64,000 bases of DNA from SZUA-430 sp964638635 (GTDB lineage Bacteria; Pseudomonadota; Alphaproteobacteria; Micropepsales; Micropepsaceae), in NCBI GenBank assembly GCA_964638635.1, contig CAZXAQ010000005.1, positions 26,150 through 90,149 on the forward strand. The letters are read 5' to 3'. Under the pieces are notes generated by a model. The model was not told where the DNA came from. It saw nothing but the letters and a program-made list of their open reading frames with translations, and made no database searches. Of the stretch, positions 23,755 through 32,253 are shown piece after piece; the first letter of the stretch is position 1; each line of letters starts with the position of its first letter. The position numbers were made by a program, and so were the translations under genes.

Positions 23755-25830
23755 ATGAACCTCAGCCCACGCAAAGGCATGACGGAACAAGAGATCACCG
23801 CCACGATCGACGCGATCCTCCGTGAAGCGACGCTCGAAGAGAAAGTCACGATGATGTCCGGCCGCGGCTTCTTCAAACAATTCTCCGAAAGCGGGAATCG
23901 CTGGGGCGGAAATCCCTATCGCGCAGGCGGCGGTTGCGAGCGCCTCGGCGTGCCCGCGCTCTACTTCACCGACGGCCCGCGCGGCGTCGCGCGCGGCAAC
24001 TCCACATGCTTCCCGTGTTCAATGGCGCGGGGCGCTGCTTTCGACGTCGATCTCGAACGCCGCATCGGCGAGATCTTCGGCGTCGAAGCCCGCGCGCAAG
24101 GCTGCACGCTCTCCGGCGCCGTCTGCATGAACCTGCTCCGCCACCCCGCCTGGGGCCGCGCGCAAGAAACCTACGGCGAAGACCCGCACCATTTGGGCGA
24201 GATGGGTGCGGCCCTCGCGCAAGGCATCCAAACGCACAACGTCGTGGCGACCGTGAAACACTTCGCGCTCAACTCGATGGAGAACGCGCGCTTCAAGGTG
24301 GATGTGATCGCCGACGAGCGCACGCTGCACGAAGTCTATCTGCCGCACTTTAAGCGCGCACTCGACGCCGGTTGCGCCACCGTCATGAGCGCCTACAACA
24401 AGCTGAACGGCGAATACTGCGGCGAGAACCGCACGCTTCTGACGGATATCCTGCGCGGCGAGTGGGGTTTTGACGGCTTCGTGCACTCAGACTGGGTCTT
24501 CGGCGTGCACAAACAATACGCAGCCGCCGCCGGCCTCGACGTCGAAAACCCGGAACCGCTCGTCTTCGGGGAGAAACTTGTCGCCGCCGTGCAATCGGGC
24601 GCCGTCGAACCCCAAGCGATCGACCAAGCCTGCCGGCGGATCTTGACCGTAATCTACCGCTTCGCTGCCGCGGAAGATCCGCTGCCGGCCTACATGCCCG
24701 ACCTCATCGCCCGCGAGAGCCATCGCGCGGTCGCGCTCGAAGCTGCCGAAAAGTCGGCCGTCCTGCTCACCAACGACGGCACGCTCCCGCTCAAGAAGGA
24801 AAAGGTGCGCAAGCTCGCCGTCCTCGGACGCCTCGCCGCGCTCGTGAACACCGGCGACTTCGGCTCTTCCCGCGTGCGCCCGCCCTACGTCGTAACGCCG
24901 CTCGAAGGTCTAACGCGTTATCTGGGCGAAAACGCGATACTCACCGCCGACGAAAGCAACCTCGCCGCCGCGCGCGCCGCAACGAAAGAGGCCGACGCAA
25001 CCATCGTGGTCGTCGGCTACACCGCCAAAGAGGAGGGCGAGTTCGTCCCCGGCGACATCTCGCTCGGCCAAGATGGCGGCCAACCGAATGACAACAACCC
25101 GCATCCGATCGGCGGCGACCGCGACTGCCTCGATCTCCCGCGTCCGCAAATCGACCTAATCAAAGCCGCGGTGGAGAGCGGCCAACCCGTCATCGTCGTG
25201 ATCGTCGCAGGCTCCGCCGTGCTCGTCGAAGAGTGGCTCTCCCAATCGAACGCGATCCTGCAGACCTTCTACAGCGGGATGGAAGGCGGCACCGCGCTCG
25301 CGAAACTCGTGTTCGGCGACATCTCACCCTCCGGCAAGCTCCCGTTCACCGTCGCGAAGTCCGAGCGCGACTACCCGCACTTCGACAAGGATGCCGACCG
25401 CATCGACTACGGCTACTACCACGGCTACACGCTGTTCGAACGCGAGGGCAGGGCACCGCGCTTCCCGTTCGGCCACGGCCTCAGCTACACGCGCTTCACC
25501 TACCGCGCCCTGAAACTGCGCCGCACGAAAGACGCTGTCGAAGTAACCGTGTCTGTTCGCAACGAAGGCAAAGTCGCCGCCGACGAGATCGTCCAAATCT
25601 ACGCAAGCTTCCCAGCCACAGCCGCCGACCGCCCGAAGAAGCTGCTGAAGGCCTTCGCGCGCCTATCTCTCGAGCCCGGCGAAACGAAAACCGTCCGCCG
25701 CGAAGTGCGCCTCGACGCCCTCAAGTGGCGCGATCCCGCCACCCACACCTGGAAACTCGAAAGCGGCCGCCACACAATCCACGTCGGTGGCTCGTCTCAA
25801 ACCGCGCTCAGCGCAACGATCGATCTTTAG
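23755..25830 (+). CDS. Glycoside hydrolase family 3 beta-glucosidase
   Basis: 691 residues, full length for the three-domain GH3 form. N-terminal TIM-like domain: FTDGPRG, the KH(F) substrate-binding pair in VKHFALNS, and the nucleophile Asp246 in GFVHSDWVFG. The alpha/beta sandwich domain includes GMEGGTALAKLVFGDISPSGKLPFT, and a fibronectin-III-like C-terminus begins about residue 580 (GLSYTRFTY). No signal peptide, so probably cytoplasmic, hydrolysing imported beta-glucosides or cellobiose. Start ATG 23755 chosen over upstream GNAT-overlapping codons. Confidence 0.92.
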   Translation: MNLSPRKGMTEQEITATIDAILREATLEEKVTMMSGRGFFKQFSESGNRWGGNPYRAGGGCERLGVPALYFTDGPRGVARGNSTCFPCSMARGAAFDVDLERRIGEIFGVEARAQGCTLSGAVCMNLLRHPAWGRAQETYGEDPHHLGEMGAALAQGIQTHNVVATVKHFALNSMENARFKVDVIADERTLHEVYLPHFKRALDAGCATVMSAYNKLNGEYCGENRTLLTDILRGEWGFDGFVHSDWVFGVHKQYAAAAGLDVENPEPLVFGEKLVAAVQSGAVEPQAIDQACRRILTVIYRFAAAEDPLPAYMPDLIARESHRAVALEAAEKSAVLLTNDGTLPLKKEKVRKLAVLGRLAALVNTGDFGSSRVRPPYVVTPLEGLTRYLGENAILTADESNLAAARAATKEADATIVVVGYTAKEEGEFVPGDISLGQDGGQPNDNNPHPIGGDRDCLDLPRPQIDLIKAAVESGQPVIVVIVAGSAVLVEEWLSQSNAILQTFYSGMEGGTALAKLVFGDISPSGKLPFTVAKSERDYPHFDKDADRIDYGYYHGYTLFEREGRAPRFPFGHGLSYTRFTYRALKLRRTKDAVEVTVSVRNEGKVAADEIVQIYASFPATAADRPKKLLKAFARLSLEPGETKTVRREVRLDALKWRDPATHTWKLESGRHTIHVGGSSQTALSATIDL

Positions 25831-25834
25831 ATCC

Positions 25835-26536
25835 ATGCCGCTCATCCGAACATCGAACGAAAGCGACACGCTCATCGTCACCTTTGCGCGCCCGCCGGCC
25901 AACGCCTTCAACCTGGCGCTGATCGAAGAACTCGCCACCTGTTTCGAAGCCGCCGTCGCAAAACCGCCGCCGCGCGGACTCGTGGTCACCGGCGAAGGTG
26001 CAGTCTTCTCGGGCGGCGTCGATTTCAAGGAAGCGCCGCGTTACAGCGCCGAGGAAAAGAGCCGTATGGTGCAGGGGATCAACCGCATGATCACCGCACT
26101 CTACGGCGTCCCATGCGCAACCGTCGCAGCGGTGAACGGCCATGCGATCGGCGGCGCTTTCGTGGTCATGCTCGCCTGCGACGTGCGGCTGGCGGTGCGG
26201 TCGAACGCCAAACTCGCACTCAGCGAAGTCGCGGCGGGCATCCCTTATCCCGCCTGCCCCATGGAAATCGTCAAGGCCGAACTCGCCCCGGACGTGCGCC
26301 GCCGCTTGGTCCTGTCCGGGCAACCGATCGCACCCGCGGATGCGCACGGCATGGGGATCGTGGATGAGCTTGTTTCTCCTGATCGGCTCGTGTTGCGAGC
26401 CGTCGAGATCGCGCAAACGCGCGCGGCGCTACCTGCCTACGCGCGCGTCAAAGGGCAACTGAAGTCGGATACGCTCCGACGTATGAGCGGGATCATTGCC
26501 GGCGCCGAAGACCCGATGCTCGACCATTGGGTTTGA
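25835..26536 (+). CDS. Enoyl-CoA hydratase/isomerase family protein
   Basis: 233 residues, crotonase fold, slightly short. Oxyanion-hole glycines are in AVFSGGVDF and HAIGGAFVVMLACDVRL. The usual catalytic Glu positions near ALSEVAAGIPYP are not both canonical, so isomerase or thioesterase activity is possible. Starts 5 bases after the GH3 stop in the same direction. It acts on acyl-CoA double bonds in general; substrate unknown. Confidence 0.85.
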   Translation: MPLIRTSNESDTLIVTFARPPANAFNLALIEELATCFEAAVAKPPPRGLVVTGEGAVFSGGVDFKEAPRYSAEEKSRMVQGINRMITALYGVPCATVAAVNGHAIGGAFVVMLACDVRLAVRSNAKLALSEVAAGIPYPACPMEIVKAELAPDVRRRLVLSGQPIAPADAHGMGIVDELVSPDRLVLRAVEIAQTRAALPAYARVKGQLKSDTLRRMSGIIAGAEDPMLDHWV

Positions 26537-26565
26537 TCGGCCGGGCAGTCCACCGCCGTCGATCT

Positions 26566-27915
26566 CTAGGCGACGCCGCCCATCGCGAACCAGCGCGGCA
26601 GCAACCCGGCCTGACGGGCATCGCGCTCCAAGCCCTCGCGGAAATCCGGATGCGCGAGCCCGATCAGCGCCTTCGCGCGCTCCGAAACCGACTTGCCCTT
26701 CAGATTGACCATCCCGTACTCCGTCACGACATACATAATGTCCGACCGCGGCGTCGTCACGATGTTGCCCGGTGTCAGGTCGAGGACGATGCGGCTCTTG
26801 CGTTGGCCTTTGCGTTCATAGGTTGACGACAACAGCATGAACGACTTGCCGCCTTTGGACGCATAGGCGCCGCGCACGAACTGCAGCTGTCCGCCGGTGC
26901 CGGTCAGATGGCGATGCCCGTCGGACTCCGACGCGGCTTGTCCCTGAAGATCGATCTGCGTCGTGTTGTTGATCGACACGACGTTGTCGTTCCGCATGAT
27001 GATGTGCGGAAGATTCGTGTAATCGACCGGATAACACAGCATCTCCGGATTCTTGTCGATCGCTTCGTAGAGGTACTTCGACCCCAGCGCGAACGTGAAT
27101 ACAACCTTCCCCGGATCGATCTGCTTGCGCGCGCCGGTGACGCAACCCGCTTTCATCAGGTCGATGATCCCGTCGGTCAGCATCTCGGTGTGCACGCCCA
27201 GGTCCTTGATCCCGCTTTGCGCCAACAGCGAGCACACGGCATTCGGCATCGACCCGATGCCGATCTGGATACAGGCGCCGTCGTCGATCTCGCCCGCGAT
27301 GAGTTCGGCGGCCTTGCGGTCGATATCCGTCATCGGCGCATTGCGCAGCTCGGTCAGCGGCGCTTTCGTTCCTTCGACGATGTAGTCGACCTCGCTCACG
27401 TGAATGTTGTTTTCATCGCCGTGCACCCACGGCACCGAAGGCGAGGTCTCCAACACGACTATCTTCGCTCGCTCGACCGCGGCACGGATCCACACATTGC
27501 TGGGGCCGAGGTTGAAGTTCCCGTCCTTGTCCATCGGGGCCGTGCGCAGGAGCAGCATGTCTGGCGGCTCGATGAACCGGCGGTAGTAGTCTGGCACCTC
27601 GCCCAAATTGAGCGGAATGTAGATGCAGCGCCCGGCATCGTGCTTCATCCGGTCGTAGGTGCTGAAGTGCCAATTGAACGATAGGAAGTGCTTCGACTCC
27701 GGATCGGACTCGAACATCATGACCGGCCGGATCGAAAGGCACGCGCGCACCTTGACGTTGGTCAGTTCATCCTTGCGAGCCGCGATCGCCTGATCGAGCA
27801 CCTCCGGCTGCGTGTTGGCGCCGCCGAAGTCGAGCCACATCCCCGATTTGACCAATGCCGCAACCTCGGCGGCGGTGGCATGCTTGGCCGGCGCTTGTGC
27901 CTTGCGTCTCGTCAT
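26566..27915 (-). CDS. Acetyl-CoA hydrolase/CoA-transferase (4-hydroxybutyrate CoA-transferase family)
   Basis: 449 residues. The signatures GIGSMPNAV (CoA-binding) and LGVHTEMLTDG, with the catalytic glutamate that forms the acyl-glutamyl-CoA intermediate, are clear, as is NIVTTPRSDIMYVVTEYG near the C-terminus. Family members swap CoA between short acyl groups. Divergent from feruloyl-CoA synthase, which suggests handling of CoA esters in the same pathway, but that is inference. Confidence 0.9.
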   Translation of the reverse strand: MTRRKAQAPAKHATAAEVAALVKSGMWLDFGGANTQPEVLDQAIAARKDELTNVKVRACLSIRPVMMFESDPESKHFLSFNWHFSTYDRMKHDAGRCIYIPLNLGEVPDYYRRFIEPPDMLLLRTAPMDKDGNFNLGPSNVWIRAAVERAKIVVLETSPSVPWVHGDENNIHVSEVDYIVEGTKAPLTELRNAPMTDIDRKAAELIAGEIDDGACIQIGIGSMPNAVCSLLAQSGIKDLGVHTEMLTDGIIDLMKAGCVTGARKQIDPGKVVFTFALGSKYLYEAIDKNPEMLCYPVDYTNLPHIIMRNDNVVSINNTTQIDLQGQAASESDGHRHLTGTGGQLQFVRGAYASKGGKSFMLLSSTYERKGQRKSRIVLDLTPGNIVTTPRSDIMYVVTEYGMVNLKGKSVSERAKALIGLAHPDFREGLERDARQAGLLPRWFAMGGVA

Positions 27916-27954
27916 GGGGTTTCCTCAAGTCACGTTTGTGATTTGCCGAAGTAT

Positions 27955-27997
27955 TTGCACACCCGGGGGCGATGGCAAAGCCTCCCGCCTCGTGCAA
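27955..27997. promoter_or_regulatory. Weak inverted repeat between CoA-transferase and feruloyl-CoA synthase
   Basis: TTGCAC at 27955-27960 and GTGCAA at 27992-27997 in the 120-base divergent intergenic gap. The spacing is large, so this may be chance. It is given because divergent phenylpropanoid genes often share an operator. Confidence 0.25.
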
Positions 27998-28035
27998 TAT
28001 CAAAGAACCGCCATTGACCTGGAAGGACGCCCCCC

Positions 28036-29892
28036 ATGACCGCGACGGCCAAGACCCTGCCGCCGTTCAAACCCCTCCCCATGCTGCCGCCGAAAATCTA
28101 CTCGCAGCGCCGTGGCGACGGCACTTACATCATCCGCTCGCTCTACGACCTCGGGCCGATGCACCGCTCGATCGCCCATCTGCTGGAGGAACGCGCAACC
28201 GAACACCCAACCCGCAATCTGCTCGCCCAACGCACGCCGGCCGGCCCCTGGCGCTTCATCACTTACGGTGAGATGAACCAGCGGGCGAACGCCATCGCCC
28301 AGGCTTTGTTGGATCGCAGCCTCGGTCCCGACACGCCGCTTCTCATCCTCTCCGGCAATTCGATCGAACACGCGACCATGATGCTGGGCGCGATGAAGGC
28401 CCGCGTGCCGGTCGCCCCGGTCTCCGTCGCCTATTCGCTGTTCAGTCAGGACCACGGCAAACTCCGCCACGTCGCCGCGCTCACGAAGCCGAAGATGATC
28501 TTCGTCGACAACGGCCCGCTTTACGAGCGCGCGATCAAAGCGCTCGACCTCACGGGCATTGAGATCGTGACCGTCGTACCCGCACCCGAGCTGCCCTCCA
28601 CGTCATACGAAAGCCTGCTGCAAACAAACGCCGGCCCCGCGGTTCGCGCGTCGATGGACAAGATCGATCACGCGACCGTTGCCAAGTACCTCTTCACCTC
28701 GGGCTCGACCGGCATGCCGAAAGGCGTCATCCAAACGCACGGCATGATGTGCGCGGTGATCGCCGGCCAGGAGTCGCTCCGTGCCGAGCCGCCGAACCCG
28801 GACGAAATCCCCGAAAGCCTCGAGTGGATGCCGTGGAACCACATCTCCGCCGGCAACATCGGTTTCAACGGCAATCTGAACGCGGGCGGCACGGTCTATC
28901 TCGACAACGGCAAGCCGATCCCCGGCATGTTCGACGAGACGATCCGCAATCTGCGTGAAGTCTCGCCGCTGGTGTTCGGCTCTGCACCGATCGCCTTCAC
29001 GATGCTCGCCGACGCGATGGAACGCGACGACAAGCTGCGCGACAAGTTCTTCGCCAAACTGAAGTACATGGGCTACGGTGGCGCGACGCTCTCCGACGAC
29101 CTTTACGACCGCATGCAAGCGCTCGCGATAAAATCCACGGGCCAGCGCATCGCGCTCACCACCATGTATGGCGCGACCGAGACGCAAGGCATTACGGTTG
29201 TACATTGGCTGACCGAGCGGGTGGGCTTGATCGGCCTGCCGCTCCCCGGCGTGACGCTGAAGCTCGTCCCGAACGGCCAAAAGCTCGAAGTCCGCGTGAA
29301 GGGTCCGACCGTCACGCCGGGCTACCTGAACCGCGGCGACCTCACCGAAGCCGCCTTCGACGAAGAAGGCTTCTACAAACTCGGCGACGCTGCGAAATTC
29401 GTGGACCCCTACGAACCCGCAAAGGGCCTCATCTTCGACGGCCGCGTGACGGAGGACTTCAAACTCTCCTCCGGCACCTGGGTCTCGGTCGGCACACTGC
29501 GCGCCGAAGTCATCGCCGCCGCCTCGCCCCTGATCCAAGACTGCGTGATCGCGGGCCTCGACAAAGAATTCATCGGCGTCCTCGCCTGGCCGAACATGAC
29601 GGCCGCGCGCGAGATCTGCGCCGACCCGAACCTGAAAACGCCCGACGAAATCCTCCGCTCCAGAGCCGTCGTGGAGTTCATCCGCGAAGCGCTGCAAAAG
29701 CACAACAAAGCGGCCGGCGGCTCCTCGAGCAAAGTCGCGCGCCTAATGCTGATGACCGAACCGCCGTCGATCGACGGCCACGAGATCACGGACAAGGGCT
29801 ACGTCAACCAGCGTGCGACCCTCGACCGCCGCGCCAAGCTGGTCGAAGCGCTCTACACGAAAACGCCGGCGCCAGACGTCATCGTCGTTTAG
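28036..29892 (+). CDS. fcs: Feruloyl-CoA synthase
   Basis: 618 residues, the length of the known feruloyl-CoA synthases. P-loop LFTSGSTGMPKGVIQTHGMM, YGATETQG, and the late region GLIFDGRVTEDFKLSSGTWVSVGTL, which is peculiar to Fcs (no canonical GGENIYP hinge). The C-terminus ITDKGYVNQRATLDRR carries the expected lysine. It converts ferulate, caffeate or p-coumarate to the CoA thioester with ATP, the first step of CoA-dependent hydroxycinnamate side-chain shortening. No vanillin-forming hydratase is obviously adjacent; the crotonase at 25835 is the nearest candidate. Confidence 0.88.
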   Translation: MTATAKTLPPFKPLPMLPPKIYSQRRGDGTYIIRSLYDLGPMHRSIAHLLEERATEHPTRNLLAQRTPAGPWRFITYGEMNQRANAIAQALLDRSLGPDTPLLILSGNSIEHATMMLGAMKARVPVAPVSVAYSLFSQDHGKLRHVAALTKPKMIFVDNGPLYERAIKALDLTGIEIVTVVPAPELPSTSYESLLQTNAGPAVRASMDKIDHATVAKYLFTSGSTGMPKGVIQTHGMMCAVIAGQESLRAEPPNPDEIPESLEWMPWNHISAGNIGFNGNLNAGGTVYLDNGKPIPGMFDETIRNLREVSPLVFGSAPIAFTMLADAMERDDKLRDKFFAKLKYMGYGGATLSDDLYDRMQALAIKSTGQRIALTTMYGATETQGITVVHWLTERVGLIGLPLPGVTLKLVPNGQKLEVRVKGPTVTPGYLNRGDLTEAAFDEEGFYKLGDAAKFVDPYEPAKGLIFDGRVTEDFKLSSGTWVSVGTLRAEVIAAASPLIQDCVIAGLDKEFIGVLAWPNMTAAREICADPNLKTPDEILRSRAVVEFIREALQKHNKAAGGSSSKVARLMLMTEPPSIDGHEITDKGYVNQRATLDRRAKLVEALYTKTPAPDVIVV

Positions 29893-29969
29893 CGCGGGCC
29901 TGGGGGCTTGCATCGTCCACGACGGCGCGCCATCTAGCTTGATCTGGCCGCGTCGGCGTGGGGGACAGT

Positions 29970-31184
29970 ATGCGCATTGTGATCCGCATTTTTCTGGGAT
30001 TGCTCGTGCTTGCCGCGCTGGCCGCGGGCAGCCTTTACGCCCTCTACGAGTCGAACAAGGTCGCGATTCCCGACCTCGCGAAATCGTCCACGATCGACAG
30101 CCGCGCAGTCGCACCGAACGGCGCAATCACGCGAGCGGCGGAGCGCCTGGAACAACTGCGGAGAGAAATCGGTTATCCCGCCGTGTCGATCGCTGTCGCC
30201 GTCGACGGTGCCATCGTTTGGCAAGAAGCGCGCGGCTGGGCGTCCGTCGAACGCAAGGCGCCGGCAAAGATCGACACACCCTTCGCCATCGGCAGTGTCT
30301 CGAAAACGCTGACCGCCGTCGTCGCGATGAAGCTCGCCGAGCGCGGCGACCTCGACCTCGACGCCGATATTCGAAAGTACGTGCCGTCGTTTCCGCAAAA
30401 GGAACATGTAATAACGGCGCGCCAGCTGCTGTCGCACCAAGCGGGCATCCGCCACTACCGCTTCGAACTCGCGCCGCCGACGTTTTCGGACTTCGGCTCG
30501 ACGACTCAGTACGACAGCGTGACCGATAGCCTCGCGGTCTTCGCGAACGATCCTCTGCTCTTCAAACCGGACACGGATTTCGCGTACAGCACCTACGGCT
30601 TCACTCTGCTCAGCGCCGTGATGGAAGCCGCAGCCCGCAAGCCGTTCCTCGACTTAATGGATGCCGAACTGTTCACACGCCTACAGCTCGCCGGCATCGG
30701 CCCCGACGACAAGCTGCACCCTGTCCCGGGCCGCGCCTCCGACTACCAGAACATTCTGCGCGACGGCGCGGTCCTGCCCGCACCGTTCACGAACTCGAGC
30801 GGCAAGTGGGCCGGTGGCGGCTTCCGCGCGACGCCGACCGACCTTGCGCGCTTCGGCGCCGCGCTCCTGCGCGGCGAGGTCGTGGCGGCCGAGACGCTGC
30901 AAACGATGTTCATGCCCCGCAAACTCGCGAACGGCAAGGTCAATCCCCAAGACTACGCGCTCGGCGTTCGCGTCGATCAAATCACCGACCCCGCATATCC
31001 GGGCAAGTCCTGGCGCGCCGTCCACCATGGCGGTGTTGCCGTGGGTAGCCAAGCAATGTTCGTCATGCTGCCCGACCAGCAGATCGTCGTAGCCCTCAGC
31101 GCCAACGCATCGACCCAGCCGCCCGCCCGCGGCATGTTCGATGCGGCGACCGACATCGCCGTACTGTTCGCCGAGCAACGCTGA
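29970..31184 (+). CDS. Serine hydrolase, beta-lactamase/class C-PBP fold
   Basis: 404 residues. N-terminal signal anchor (IVIRIFLGLLVLAALAAGSLYAL). Active-site SxxK is SVSK, the Y-x-N motif is replaced by YST (FAYSTYGF), and the HxG box reads HHGGVAVG. This resembles LACTB/esterase EstB-like members, so it is more likely an esterase or peptidase than an antibiotic resistance enzyme. Start ATG chosen over GTG 12 bases upstream because of the G-rich RBS. Periplasmic, probably membrane-tethered. Confidence 0.85.
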   Translation: MRIVIRIFLGLLVLAALAAGSLYALYESNKVAIPDLAKSSTIDSRAVAPNGAITRAAERLEQLRREIGYPAVSIAVAVDGAIVWQEARGWASVERKAPAKIDTPFAIGSVSKTLTAVVAMKLAERGDLDLDADIRKYVPSFPQKEHVITARQLLSHQAGIRHYRFELAPPTFSDFGSTTQYDSVTDSLAVFANDPLLFKPDTDFAYSTYGFTLLSAVMEAAARKPFLDLMDAELFTRLQLAGIGPDDKLHPVPGRASDYQNILRDGAVLPAPFTNSSGKWAGGGFRATPTDLARFGAALLRGEVVAAETLQTMFMPRKLANGKVNPQDYALGVRVDQITDPAYPGKSWRAVHHGGVAVGSQAMFVMLPDQQIVVALSANASTQPPARGMFDAATDIAVLFAEQR

Positions 31185-31310
31185 ACGAAGCGGCTCGTTG
31201 CGCAGGAAAGTGTTAATGCCGGCACTGCGGGAGTTGAATCGCGGCCACTTGCACACGCGCGCACACGCCTATTTGATGCACCCCGCAACACCACCGGAAA
31301 CGTGCACACG

Positions 31311-32249
31311 ATGTCGCTCGACGCAATCGTCAAAGGCCTGCTCGATCAGATGGCCGCAACCCCGCAGCCGAAGCTGTGGGAGCTGACGCCCGTCCAGGGC
31401 CGCGAGATGTACCGCGCCATGGCGCAGGTGCTGGAGCCGCCCGCGATCGCGATCGGCAAGATCGAGAACCTCGCGATGCCGGGACCCGCGGGTGAGATCA
31501 AGCTGCGCGTCTACACACCGGTCGCCAGCGGCGCGACCGCGCTTCCCGGCCTCGTCTACTTTCACGGCGGCGGCTGGGTGATCGGCGACCTCGACACGCA
31601 TGACGCGCTCTGCCGCACGCTCGCGAACGAGACCGGCGCCCGCGTCGTCGCGGTCGACTACCGCCTCGCCCCGGAGCACAAATTCCCGGCCGCGGCCGAC
31701 GACGGCTTCGCTGCCGTGAAGTGGGTTGAAACGAACGCCGCGACGCTCGGTATCGATCCGAACCGCATCGCGGTCGCAGGCGACAGCGCAGGCGGCAATC
31801 TCGCCGCCGTCGTCTGCCTCATGGCCAAGCAAAAGGGCGGCCCGCGTATCGTCCATCAGCTGCTGATCTATCCTGTGACCCAGTGGAAGGCCGACACGGG
31901 CTCGATGAACAGCTTCGCCGAAGGCTACTTCCTCGAGAAGAAGACGATGCACTGGTTCTTCGATCAATACGCCCCCGGCGCCGACCCGAACGACTGGCGC
32001 GTCTCGCCGCTTGCGGCAGCCGACGTGTCAGGTCTCCCACGAGCGTACATCGTGACCGCAGGCTTCGACCCCTTGAAAGACGAAGGCAAAGCCTATGCCG
32101 ACAAATTGAATCGGGCGGGGGTCGCGGCCGTCTATGTCGACTATCCCGGCATGGTGCACGGCTTCTTCAACATGCAGGGCGTTCTTCCCACGTCGCGCGA
32201 AGCGATCGCCGACGCGGCGAAGGCCGTGCGCCAGGCTTTCGGACAATAG
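31311..32249 (+). CDS. Alpha/beta hydrolase, hormone-sensitive-lipase family
   Basis: 312 residues. Oxyanion motif FHGGGW, nucleophile elbow GDSAGG, and late DPLKDEG and MVHGF with the catalytic Asp and His. It hydrolyses acyl or aryl esters. ATG taken; a GTG three codons earlier is possible. It follows the beta-lactamase-fold gene by 126 bases. No signal peptide. Confidence 0.9.
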   Translation: MSLDAIVKGLLDQMAATPQPKLWELTPVQGREMYRAMAQVLEPPAIAIGKIENLAMPGPAGEIKLRVYTPVASGATALPGLVYFHGGGWVIGDLDTHDALCRTLANETGARVVAVDYRLAPEHKFPAAADDGFAAVKWVETNAATLGIDPNRIAVAGDSAGGNLAAVVCLMAKQKGGPRIVHQLLIYPVTQWKADTGSMNSFAEGYFLEKKTMHWFFDQYAPGADPNDWRVSPLAAADVSGLPRAYIVTAGFDPLKDEGKAYADKLNRAGVAAVYVDYPGMVHGFFNMQGVLPTSREAIADAAKAVRQAFGQ

Positions 32250-32253
32250 CGGC

